From Gadus chalcogrammus (Eukaryota; Chordata; Actinopteri; Gadiformes; Gadidae), in contig NC_079427.1 in assembly GCF_026213295.1 (NCBI RefSeq), forward strand, positions 33,545,170-33,609,169: a DNA stretch of 64,000 bases, in the 5' to 3' direction. Position 1 is the first letter of the stretch, and each line of letters starts with the position of its first letter. The notes beneath the pieces are model-generated. The model saw only the letters and a list, made by a program, of their open reading frames with translations. It was not told the DNA's origin and did no database searches. A program made the translations under genes and the position numbers. Of this stretch, positions 41,762-51,316 are shown piece after piece.

Positions 41762-42125
41762 TGTGGCATCCCGCCCCTGAAGCCTCGGCCTGAACGGTCC
41801 CGCGGAACCGTGAAGGACGGGGTGTACCACCCCCACCCACCAGCCGGCGACGGAGAGCACCGGGTCCTTCCCCCCAATCAGCGGGATGGGGGACACCTGG
41901 CGGCGGGGAGGAGAAAGGCCCGGAGCCACTACAAGAGAGGCAGAGACAAGCATGGACGGGAGAGGCAGAGAGACGCATGGACTGCAGAGGCTTGAGGCTC
42001 ACGGAGACCCAAGCGCACCCTTTTCCTCTTTTGCTTACTGAAATAAACGCCGAAAGTCGGCTTAAACCATCCGTTGCCACGTGTTTCCCTGAATCCCGGC
42101 GCATTCTTCATTCCCGGATACCACA
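41762..42125 (+). repeat. 5' LTR of the Gmr1-type element
   Basis: 364 bp. It includes an AATAAA at 42042-42047, a likely polyadenylation signal in the R region. Differs from the 3' LTR at two positions that I can see. Confidence 0.95.
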
Positions 42126-42127
42126 TA

Positions 42128-42140
42128 TGGTGGAGAATGC
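42128..42140 (+). other. putative primer-binding site of the Gmr1-type element
   Basis: TGGTGGAGAATGC two bases after the 5' LTR. The first eight bases fit the 3' end of tRNA-Ala (…CTCCACCA), after which the match weakens. Confidence 0.5.
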
Positions 42141-42176
42141 AGGCATCTTGAGCGTTCCCACTACTACTACCCCACC

Positions 42177-43613
42177 ATGCAGAACCCGGACGGAGCCGCG
42201 GCGCTGGCTGCCCAGCAACACCAGCGGGAGACCACCGAGAGCCTCGCCCTGCTCCGCGAAGCTGTTCTGCGGCTGACTCAGCACGCCGTCCGTGCTGCGC
42301 CGACCGCCGCCCCGACCAGCCGCCTCACGAAGCTGGGACCGGAAGACGACGTGGAGGCTTACCTCGAGGTCTTCGAGCGGACCGCACAGAGGGAAGGCTG
42401 GCCAGAGGAGCAGTGGGCGCACATTGTGGCGCCGTTCCTCACCGGACCCGCCCAGCAGGCGAGCCAGGACCTGCCGGCGGACATCGCCCGCCAGTACCCG
42501 GCGCTCAAACAGGCCATACTGGCCTACTACGGCCACAACCTCGCGGCGCGCGCGCAAAGCGCGCAGGATTGGCGGTTTGACGCGCAGGGAGCTGTGCGCA
42601 CCCAGATCGCCCAGCACAGCCGGCTGGTGAAGCGGTGGCTGACAGCGGGAGAGGGCCCCAGCCCGATCGACCGGGTGATCATTGACCACACCCTGCGGCG
42701 ACTCCCGCCGGACGCCCGCCGCGTGCTGGCCCACCATCACCCTGCCACCGTGGACGACCTGGTCCTCCAGCTGGAGAACTGGCAGGTGGCCCAGCTCCTG
42801 AACGCCGGGCCCGCCCCAGCCCCACGGCGCGCCGTGACCGGCCAAGCCCCGAGGGGACCCCCCAGCGGCCACCCGGCTCCCGGCGTCACCCCCCTGAGCG
42901 GAGTACCGGAGAACCGGGAGGTGCGGCGCTGCTTCGGGTGCGGCCAGTACGGCCACATCGCTCGCTACTGCCCGAGAGGACGTGATGTGTCGATGCCGTC
43001 GGCGTACGCGGACCCGGGGGCGGACCCCACGTGCATGTTGGCGACCTGCTGGACGCAGGGAACCTCTGGGAGTCCGACCATCCCGGCGCGGGTAATGAAC
43101 CAGGACACGCAGGCCCTCTTGGACACCGGCAGTGCGGTTACCTTCCTTCGCCCCGACCTGGCGGGCGGGAAGGCCGGGGATCCGATGGAGGTGGCCTGCG
43201 TCCACGGGGACACCCGGACATACCCCACATGCAACGTGGTAGTCCGCACCACCCATGGGGTATTCACGATCCGGGCGGGGATTGTCCCCCACCTACCGGT
43301 CCCCGTGTTAATCGGAAGGGACTGCCCGATTTTCCACCGGCTGTGGGACCCGACGCGGGAGCTACGGAGCTGGAGAGGCCCTCCCCGCAGAGGGGCGCGG
43401 GGGGTTCGGCAGGCCTACGGGGCCACCCGGCGCCCATCGTCCCCGGGGGAGCTGACGGCGGAGGACGAGGGATCGGAGGGGAACGGACCTTCCCCACCGG
43501 GGACCCCGGCGCGCACGGCGAGAGGACCCGTCCGGAGCGAGACACCGGAACCTACCCCCGACACCCCGGAGACCCTCACAGCCTCCGAGCAACCAGACCC
43601 ACCCCCTTACTGA
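42177..43613 (+). CDS. Gag-protease of the Gmr1-type element
   Basis: 478 codons from ATG 42177 (MQNPDGAAAL). Residues ~55-210 (EDDVEAYLEVFERTAQREGW through HHPATVDDLVLQLENW) form a SCAN-like capsid domain; the vertebrate SCAN domain is thought to derive from Gmr1-like gag. One CCHC knuckle follows (CFGCGQYGHIARYC), then a retropepsin (ALLDTGSAVTFLRP; partner GRDCPIF). The frame stops at 43611-43613, and pol continues in the +1 frame. The frame change coincides with a run of five C at 43602-43606, so it may be programmed frameshifting or a homopolymer indel. Confidence 0.9.
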   Translation: MQNPDGAAALAAQQHQRETTESLALLREAVLRLTQHAVRAAPTAAPTSRLTKLGPEDDVEAYLEVFERTAQREGWPEEQWAHIVAPFLTGPAQQASQDLPADIARQYPALKQAILAYYGHNLAARAQSAQDWRFDAQGAVRTQIAQHSRLVKRWLTAGEGPSPIDRVIIDHTLRRLPPDARRVLAHHHPATVDDLVLQLENWQVAQLLNAGPAPAPRRAVTGQAPRGPPSGHPAPGVTPLSGVPENREVRRCFGCGQYGHIARYCPRGRDVSMPSAYADPGADPTCMLATCWTQGTSGSPTIPARVMNQDTQALLDTGSAVTFLRPDLAGGKAGDPMEVACVHGDTRTYPTCNVVVRTTHGVFTIRAGIVPHLPVPVLIGRDCPIFHRLWDPTRELRSWRGPPRRGARGVRQAYGATRRPSSPGELTAEDEGSEGNGPSPPGTPARTARGPVRSETPEPTPDTPETLTASEQPDPPPY

Positions 43614-46600
43614 GTTCTCGGACTTCTTACCAGAGGGGGGGGAAGGCTCGTCCCGACCCGGCCAGTTCGCCACCGCACAGCTCCAGGATGAGGCCCTCAA
43701 GCACGCCTGGAGCCACGTCCTGGTTCATGACGGGCAGGCCCGAGACTCGGTGAGTCACACACCACACCCGCACTTCAGCACCAGGGGGGGTCTGTTATAT
43801 CGGGTAGCCTCCGGGGAGGGGGGAGTGAGGGAACAGTTGGTGGTGCCCCGTTCCTACGTCAGTAAAGTGCTTTTTATGGCCCACACCCACCTCCTGGGGG
43901 CCCACCTGGGCATGGACAAGACCCGGGAGCGGGTCCTAGCCAGGTTCTATTGGCCGGGGGTTAAGCGGGATGTTGAGCGCCACTGCCAGGGATGCCCCGA
44001 GTGCCAGCGGGTAGCCCCCCGGGCCATCGCTAGACACCCCCTCATTCCCATGCCCATCATCGAGACCCCCTTCGAGCGTTTGGCCTTAGACATCGTGGGC
44101 CCCCTTCCCAAGACCAGCCGGGGCCACCGCTATATCCTGGTGCTAGTGGACTACGCCACCCGGTACCCCGAGGCCCTTCCCCTGCGCGCCGCCACCACCA
44201 AGGCGGTCGCCCGTGAACTTATGCTCCTCTTCAGCCGGGTGGGGATAGCAAAGGAGGTGCTCACCGATCAGGGGTCGTGCTTCATGTCACGGGTGATGAA
44301 GGAGGTCCTCAGGCTCCTGCAGGTGAAGCAGCTCCGGACCTCGGTGTACCACCCCCAGACGGACGGCCTGGTCGAGCGGTTCAACAAGACCCTTAAGCAG
44401 ATGCTTAAGAAGACCATGCAGGCCGACGGGAAGAATTGGGACCAACTACTACCCCACGTACTGTTCGCGGTACGGGAGGTCCCCCAGGCGTCCACCGGGT
44501 TCTCCCCCTTCGAGCTGCTGTACGGGCGGAGGCCCCGCGGGATCCTGGACATCGCCAAGGAGGCCTGGGAGAGCCAGCCGTCCCCCCACCGCACCACCGT
44601 GGACCACGTGGAGCAGGTGCGTGACCGCATGGCCCGGGTGTGGCCCATCGTCCGGAGGCACCTCCAGCAAGCGCAGCAGGCCCAGGCGAGGGTCTATAAT
44701 CGAGGAGCCCAGCTGAGGACCTTTCAGCCAGGGGAACTGGTCCTGGTCCTGGTCCCCACGGCGGAGTGCCGGTTCCTGGCAAAGTGGCAGGGACCCTACG
44801 AGGTGGTGGAACGCGTGGGCGAGGTGAACTACCGGGTCCGCCAGCCAGGGAGGCGGAAGCCGACGCAGCTCTATCATATCAATCTCCTGAAGCAGTGGAG
44901 GGGGGGGGAGCCGACACCCGCCGACCCCGCTCCCTTGTCCCTGGCGGCCCGGCAGGAGATCCCGGAGGTCCCGGTGGGGGAAGACCTCAGCCCGGCCCAG
45001 AGACACGACCTGGACGAGATCGTCCTCCAGCACCGGGACGTGTTCTCCGACCTGCCGGGGAGGACTGCCGCCACCCACCACGACATCCGGACGGCACCAG
45101 GCATAAGGGTAAGGGTTCCGCCCTACAGGATCCCAGAGGCCCGGAGGGAGGCCATACGGGCCGAGGTGCGCCGAATGCTGCAGCTCGGCGTGATAGAGGA
45201 GTCACGCAGCGCCTGGTGCAGCCCGGTGGTCCTGGTGCCCAAGCCGGATGGAACCTTTAGGTTCTGTAATGACTTCAGGCGGCTGAACGAGGCATCGGAG
45301 TTCGACGCCTACCCCATGCCCCGGGTCGACGAACTTATCGAGCGCCTGGGCCCGGCACGGTACCTGTCGACCCTGGACCTGACCAAGGGGTACTGGCAGG
45401 TGCCGTTGACCCGGGCGGCCCGGGAAAAGACGGCGTTCTCCACCCCGGGGGGACTGTACCAGTACACCGTCCTCCCCTTCGGGGTACACGGCGCCCCAGC
45501 CACATTCCAGCGGATGATGGACCAGCTCCTGAGGCCCCACCAGGACTACGCGGCGGCATACATCGATGACATCATCATCTACAGCCCCAGCTGGGATATC
45601 CACGTCCGCCAGCTAAGGGCCGTGCTGGGAGAGCTGCGGAGGGCGGGCCTCACCGCTAACCCGGCCAAATGTCGCCTCGGGAGAGAGGAGACGACGTACC
45701 TGGGGTACCGGGTCGGGAGAGGGACAGTGCGGCCGCAGGAAGGCAAGGTAGCCGCCATACGGGCCTGGCCGCAACCCAGGACTAAGAAGCAGGTGAAGGC
45801 GTTCTTGGGGCTGGTGGGCTACTACCAGCGCTTCATTCCCGGGTACGCCACGCTGGCCAGCCCCATGAACGACCTAACCCGTAAGGCCTTACCAGACCGG
45901 GTTACCTGGTCAGAGGCGGCGGACCGGGCGTTCAAGACGCTCCGGGAGGCTCTGTGCTCAGAACCGGTACTAATCACACCTGACTTTAACCTCCCTGTGA
46001 TTGTTCACACAGACGCCTCGGAGGTGGGACTTGGGGGGGTCTTGTCCCAGGTCCGGGCCGGAGAGGAGCACCCGATAACCTACGTCAGCCGGAAGCTCCT
46101 CCCCAACGAGCGCAATTACTCCACCGTGGAGAAGGAGGCCCTGGCCATCAAATGGTGCCTAGAGAAGTTGCGATACTACCTCCTGGGGAGGGAGTTCACC
46201 TTGGTCACCGACCACGCCCCCCTGAAGTGGATGGCGGGGGCCAAGAACACCAACGCCCGGGTGACACGGTGGTTCCTGGCTCTCCAGGATTTCCGGTTCC
46301 GGGTGGACCACCGACCGGGCCGGGAGCATGCCAACGCCGACGCCCTGTCACGTCGGGATGCCTGTCTGGGCGGGTTCCCCGGAGACCAGGGCCTTGAGCA
46401 AACGGGGGGGGAGTGTGGCATCCCGCCCCTGAAGCCTCGGCCTGAACGGGCCCGCGGAACCGTGAAGGACGGGGTGTACCACCCCCACCCACCAGCCGGC
46501 GACGGAGAGCACCGGGTCCTTCCCCCCAATCAGCGGGATGGGGGACACCTGGCGGCGGGGAGGAGAAAGGCCCGGAGCCACTACAAGAGAGGCAGAGACA

Positions 46601-46647
46601 AGCATGGACGGGAGAGGCAGAGAGACGCATGGACTGCAGAGGCTTGA
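43614..46647 (+). CDS. Pol of the Gmr1-type element: integrase, then RT-RNase H
   Basis: The frame is already open over the end of gag (TEFSDFLPEGG) and runs to TGA at 46645-46647; the start is set by the gag stop because no clear ATG exists. Order: HHCC finger (HTHLLGAHLGMDKT...CQGCPEC), integrase core with D at LDIVGP, D at TDQGSCF and E at LVERFNKTL, a GPY/F-type module (LAKWQGPYEVVERV), then reverse transcriptase (LDLTKGYWQV, YIDDIIIYS), RNase H (HTDASEVGLG, EKEALAIKW, TDHAPLKW). All catalytic residues are present. The last ~78 codons lie in the 3' LTR, so the C-terminus is LTR-encoded. Confidence 0.93.
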
Positions 46648-46777
46648 GGCTCACGGAGACCCAAGCGCACCCTTATCCTCTTTTGCTTACTGAAATAAAC
46701 GCCGAAAGTCGGCTTAAACCATCCGTTGCCACGTGTTTCCCTGAATCCCGGCGCATTCTTCATTCCCGGATACCACA
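46414..46777 (+). repeat. 3' LTR of the Gmr1-type element
   Basis: 364 bp, preceded directly by the purine tract ACGGGGGGGGAG (46402-46413). Contains the end of the pol frame. Confidence 0.95.
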
Positions 46778-47145
46778 AGACGTAGTAAGTTTCAATAACT
46801 CCATACCATTACATATCGACATTCAAGGAGCAAAGATGAGACGTCGCTGTGTGGTGAGAACTGATAGAAAATCGTAAACAACAACAATCGCCGGTGGGGA
46901 GAAGCCATTTTTCCATTGACTGGAAGCCTGCTTTATTTATTGTAGGCTACAAAAAATAAAGAAAATGGCGGCATTGTTGTTGTTATCGATTTTCTATCAG
47001 TTCTCACCACACAACGACGTCTCATCTTTGCTGCTTGAATGTCGGTATGTAATGGTATGGAGTTATTGAAACTTACTACGTGTAAAAAAGACTAGAAATT
47101 GAATGTTTATTTTTAAGCCTCGAAAGTTGCACTGGGTGCCTTTAA

Positions 47146-47837
47146 ATGCAACAGTGCTTTTAGCTTCCACTTGATAAATGTATTTAGCTTGTAGCATACT
47201 CATGACCTTCACATTGTACTTATACGCAACCAAAATGGATTAAATGCATGTAAACCAGGCCTACACGCCATGCAGCGACGCACCACACTGTATTGTGAAA
47301 GTTGGCGCCAGCCACCATGTGGTTCTCAAACAATTATCTTTTGAGCTGAATAAACCCTCTAACATGACCATTTCAAAATGCTGATGCACTTCAATACATT
47401 CCGCATTATACCCAACACATATATAATTGACCGTGAGCCATCTGTTATTAGTATTTACCTGTAAAAGGGTTGAAATTATCATTAAATGAATTAATTATCA
47501 GCCGACGCTGTGTCTCTTCTTCATGACATGAATTGATCTGAAGAGCAAACACACTGCGCCCCCTACAGACCTGATGCAGACCAGAACAATTGGTCGCCGG
47601 CTCACCAAAATACACTGTTCACCGGATGATAGATTAATCCTGTACTGTTTTAGACCATAGAATCCTGTAAACTGTTAGAAAACAAAGTCACAATGATACA
47701 CAAAATAGGGAAATAATGAGAATGGCTTATAACCAAAATAAACACATTAAATAAATACCTTTGACTCAAAATAATAGCTTGTAAACCGTCAATCAATATT
47801 ATTATAAAAATCAAAATATATTCAGCCTACTACAATT
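47146..47837. other. right-hand body of the long-TIR element, no gene seen
   Basis: Apart from the direct repeat at 47459-47541 I see no ORF, RNA or terminal repeat here. Confidence 0.4.
47459..47541. repeat. 83-bp direct repeat, copy 2
   Basis: Same text as 41111-41193. Sequence diverges at once on both sides of each copy. Confidence 0.9.
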
Positions 47838-50042
47838 GCAATTTCCACAGCCTAATTATATATATAGGTTTGGGCATAAACATAACTAGGGTGCACTGTA
47901 CTATCTGCGCACACCCTTTCTGAAGCCTCTCTCTCGCTCTCTCTCTCTCTCTCTGTCCCTCCCGCTCTCTCTTTCTCTCTCTCTCGTACCGTTTTGTGGA
48001 GCACGTTAATTGTCTTAGAACACTCCCATTCAGAATGCATTGGTTTACATTTCATTTTGTGTAACACGCAAAAAGTCGGACTATCGTGCTCGGGAACACG
48101 CTTCAATAGATTAACGTTCGTGCGCAGGAGCACGCAATCGCGTGATACCGGGTTGCCCGAGCAGGTTAGACCCACGGCGTATGTTGCCGCAGCAACTAAC
48201 TCTCGGTTGCGCTTAACCTGCTACCTGAAACGGAAAACCCAGAGTTTCCACTAACTCAGAGCGAACAAACTCGGGGTTGCCTCAAAACCAGCTACCTGAA
48301 ACAGGGCTCAGATCTGTTTTAACTGAGTTGTTCATCTAATAATAAAGATCCCAATGAGGAAAACACGCTGCTTTTGTATTTTCATTTCATTTTGAATATA
48401 GCATATAAATACTTAAGTAATATCACACGAGAGGGAGTGTGTTGTATCAGCACTGCTGTGATTGTGCCGAAGATAATCACAGCTGTGCTGATATTCACTA
48501 CAACAGCACGACCTCGAGTGTGATATTGCTTTTATACAACAGTTCTACAAGCCCCAATAATTAGTTAACATTTGTTTGTTTATTTAATTATTTATTTGGC
48601 ACCGCCAACATAAATGGATCCGCGACTGGGACTGAACTGTTGCAAAGCAACACACACTAGCTAGCAGAACATAAACAGCGGAGTGATAAATGTATAGTTA
48701 AAAGTCCCGGTGCTCTTATACTTGGCCGGAACTAAATTGGAATGTAAAATATTAACGATTAATCGACTAATTGATCTCTAATTCTCCCGACGATCGACTA
48801 AGACAACTTAATCAAATGCCCATCCCTAGATACAAGACTGTGTTTATTATCCCACCAAACATACAAAAAACACAATTCCCATGGTTCAACTCTAAGGTAT
48901 GTTTAATTTGTTGTGTAGAATGATAGTGTTATGGCCCGAGGGAGGGGGAGCCCAAACACGGGTCAGTGTACAAACCGGGAAGGTGGTGTGGAAGGACAGC
49001 GCCGTGGTAGTAAGAAGACCCGTGGTGTCATTTGGTACTGGTCCGCAGAGAAAGAATGAAAAACTTACATTAATTAAACGATGAACGATGTTCTATTTTG
49101 AAAAATGACCGGATTGCCACTGTTACATCCGTCTATGATGCACTCTTGTCGCTTTTCTCGGTTACGTGATACGTTGCCGCTCAAATTAAACCCACAAGCT
49201 AGCAAAATTAGTATTAAACAAACGTCTTTGGAAAGTTTCTTTGCGAAGGGGAAAAAGCCCAGTGAGAAGACGGAAGAAGAGCCTACGACTTCCAAGAAAA
49301 ATAAAGCTGCATTTAACAGGCAATACCAGGAGTCCTTCTTAAAATATGGATTTATCGCGACACGTGATTCCAGCGCACCAAGCCCACTCTGCATAATATG
49401 CGGCGACCGGCTCTCTAATGAGGCAATGAAGCCTTCAAAACTGCTTCGCCACTTGGAGACCTAGCACCCTGCATTAAAATACAAGCCTTTGGAGTATTTT
49501 GAAAGAAAAAAGCATGAACAAGAAGGACAGAAGCAATTAATGAGGGCCACCACATCAACAAATGCGAGTGCACTGAGAGCATCATACTTGGTGGCTAATC
49601 GTATTGCTAAGGCTAAGAAGCCATTCACCATTGGTGAAGAATTGATCCTGCCTGCCACTAAAGACATTTGCTGTGAACTTCTAGGAGAGGCTGCGGTTAA
49701 AAAGATGTCACAGGTGCCTCTTTTGGCTAGCACCGTCACTCGGCACATTGAGGAAATAGCAGAGGACATTGAGACACAATTGTTGAAGAGGATTAATACA
49801 TCACTGTGGTACGCACTCCAGGTTGACGAGTCTACAGATATTGACAACAAGGCAACACTACTTGTTTATGTGTGATATCTTTATCAGGAGGATGTGCATG
49901 AGGATATGTTATGTGCACTATCATTGCCAACCAAAACCACAGCCGCAAAACTATTCAAGTCGCTGGATGATTATAAATCAGGAAAACTGTAATGGTCCTT
50001 TTGTATCGGCATATGCAGAAATTCAACCTGCACAGATATTCA

Positions 50043-51161
50043 CAGACATGGGGGACTCGAGTCACAAATTTGAGGACTTGAGACTTGCTTGACTAACACT
50101 GATAAAAGACTCGACTTGACTTTGACTTGGTCTTCATGACTCGAGACTTGACTTAGACTTGAGACAGATGACTCAAAATGACTTTTTTAAAGTTAGATTA
50201 AAGGTTGGATATGGGATTTGCAATACGCCAGCAGATTTTGAAAATACACACTCAAATGGTCCTACCCCCTCTCCTTCAACGCTTACTCTGACTCCACCCA
50301 TTCCAAGTACATGGACGCGCAATCACGCACGAGCGCGAACACAGATGCGCGAGAATGAACCAGGCTAGCTAGGTTGGAGTTTAGGGTTGTCTTCTATTGC
50401 TAGGTCCAAATGTGGATTAGCTAGTTAGCTAGCTCTAGTAGCTACCGCAGGATAACGACAAACAGAAGCTTGCTCTGGGTCACGAGCTTTGAGTACGTGC
50501 ACGTGCACAAAGGGGTCACTCGCGGGGAGCGGGGGAGTGCGGTACGACCGTTTGATTGACGTACTTCCAATGCCACTCGGTGGTTCTGAAAATCATTGGC
50601 TGGAGTTTTTCGAGCCCTGCCCGTTCCACAGATTATTGACTTGTTTAATTTTCATGTCAGTAGGCTACTTCTAACTCAGTGGCTGTAAGTAGGTTATGAT
50701 AAGGATTTCAAGTAATTTTCAAGTAAAATTACACCGTCAGAGCCAGAGCGTCAGACTGGGCTGTTCTCAGCATACCGCAAAAAAATTAAGAGGGTTCAAG
50801 TTCCAGTCCCCAAATTCAGTTGAACCACTACCTGGACATTTGTGATGGACAGAGGTGCCTTCAATTTTGGGCCTATTCACATAATGGTTTTGAATAGTTT
50901 GAGTTATTGTTAATGTTAAGACATTTTTATTGTTAATGTTGAAATAAAACTCAACTTATGAACCACTCTCTTTACCGATTTTTAAATGTGGAAACTGGGT
51001 TAGATCATCAGATTTTTGTATGACTTGCTTGACCTGAGCAATGACTTGACTTGTGACTTGCTTGATTCTCACCACAGTGACTTGGGACTTGCTTGAGACT
51101 TGAAGGTTATGACTTGAGACGTGCTTGTGACTTGCACATGAGTGACTTACCCCCACCTCTG
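50043..51161. mobile_element. hAT MITE rich in GACTTGA words, 1.1 kb
   Basis: Ends CAGACATGGGGGACTCGAGT and (inverted) CAGAGGTGGGGGTAAGTCAC, flanked by the perfect 8-bp duplication GATATTCA (50035-50042, 51162-51169). Subterminal tracts repeat GACTTG/ACTTGAGACTTG many times. No transposase. Confidence 0.92.
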
Positions 51162-51165
51162 GATA

Positions 51166-51316
51166 TTCAACCTGCTCAATGCACTCAATCGGTCACTTCA
51201 GGGGAAAATGACAACGCTCTTCAAGTTGGCAGATAAAGTAGCTGCATTTAAAGCCAAACTGGATTTGTGGGGACGGCGTGTGAACAGAGGTATATTTTAC
51301 ATGTTTCAAACCTTGC
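51166..51316 (+). repeat. 150-bp duplicated transposase segment
   Basis: TTCAACCTGCTCAATG through ATGTTTCAAACCTT occurs here and again at 51708-51860 with few changes. The second copy is in the right order for the transposase; this one is misplaced, next to the MITE. Confidence 0.9.

Larger units (their letters stand above)
41762..46777 (+). mobile_element. Gmr1-type LTR retrotransposon (integrase before RT)
   Basis: 5,016 bp with two 364-bp LTRs (TGTGGCATCC...GGATACCACA) and the 4-bp duplication AGAC (41758-41761, 46778-46781). I see two base differences between the LTRs, so it is young. The gag-protease frame is followed by a pol in which the integrase lies upstream of the reverse transcriptase. 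That reversed order is the defining trait of Gmr1, first described from Atlantic cod. GC content and codon use are far higher than in the surroundings. Confidence 0.95.
41692..47141. mobile_element. palindromic TTAA-flanked MITE, copy 1 (split by Gmr1-type element)
   Basis: Ends AGGCACCCAGTGCAACTTT in inverted copies, flanked by TTAA (41688-41691, 47142-47145), the piggyBac-type duplication. Without the inserted retrotransposon it is about 430 bp and almost wholly palindromic. A second copy is at 53162-53589. Confidence 0.85.
31935..48155. mobile_element. long-TIR DNA element (arms about 320 bp)
   Basis: 31935-32253 and 47838-48155 are inverted copies, beginning CAACCCGGTATCACGCGATT and including the GAGA-rich tract and 'tatatataattaggctgtgg'. 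Directly outside lies the repeat CCCGAGC on both sides (31928-31934 and 48156-48162), consistent with a 7-8-bp target duplication inside Harbinger-1. The body between the arms (41103-41687 and 47146-47837) has no recognisable ORF. It was later entered by the foldback element and the TTAA MITE. Confidence 0.7.
26432..48308 (+). mobile_element. Harbinger transposon (Harbinger-1), disrupted
   Basis: Left end AGGCCTGTTTCAGGTAGCTG and right end (inverted) AGCCCTGTTTCAGGTAGCTG are flanked by the 3-bp duplication CAG (26429-26431, 48309-48311), the PIF/Harbinger hallmark. It carries a decayed Myb-like gene on the plus strand (26655-31178) and the N-terminus of a HARBI1-type transposase on the minus strand (31853 downward). 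Later insertions at 27329 and 31935 separate its parts. Confidence 0.85.
25500..48828 (+). mobile_element. outermost hAT transposon (hAT-1), disrupted by nested insertions
   Basis: Left end TAGGGATGGGCATGATTAAT and right end (inverted) TAGGGATGGGCATTTGATTA share a 13-bp perfect terminus, and subterminal CGATCGACTAATTGATC words recur on both sides. The perfect 8-bp duplication GATACAAG flanks it (25492-25499 and 48829-48836). Only 25500-26428 and 48312-48828 belong to this element; the rest is later insertions. It retains the C-terminal end of its transposase (26042-26269). Confidence 0.9.

Noticed and set aside
42108..43292. 394-codon minus-strand ORF
   Set aside because: Antisense shadow of the GC-rich gag of the Gmr1-type element.
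47852..48175. 107-codon ORF with RERE-rich tail
   Set aside because: Product of the GA-rich tract in the long-TIR arm; the mirrored arm gives the same spurious peptide.
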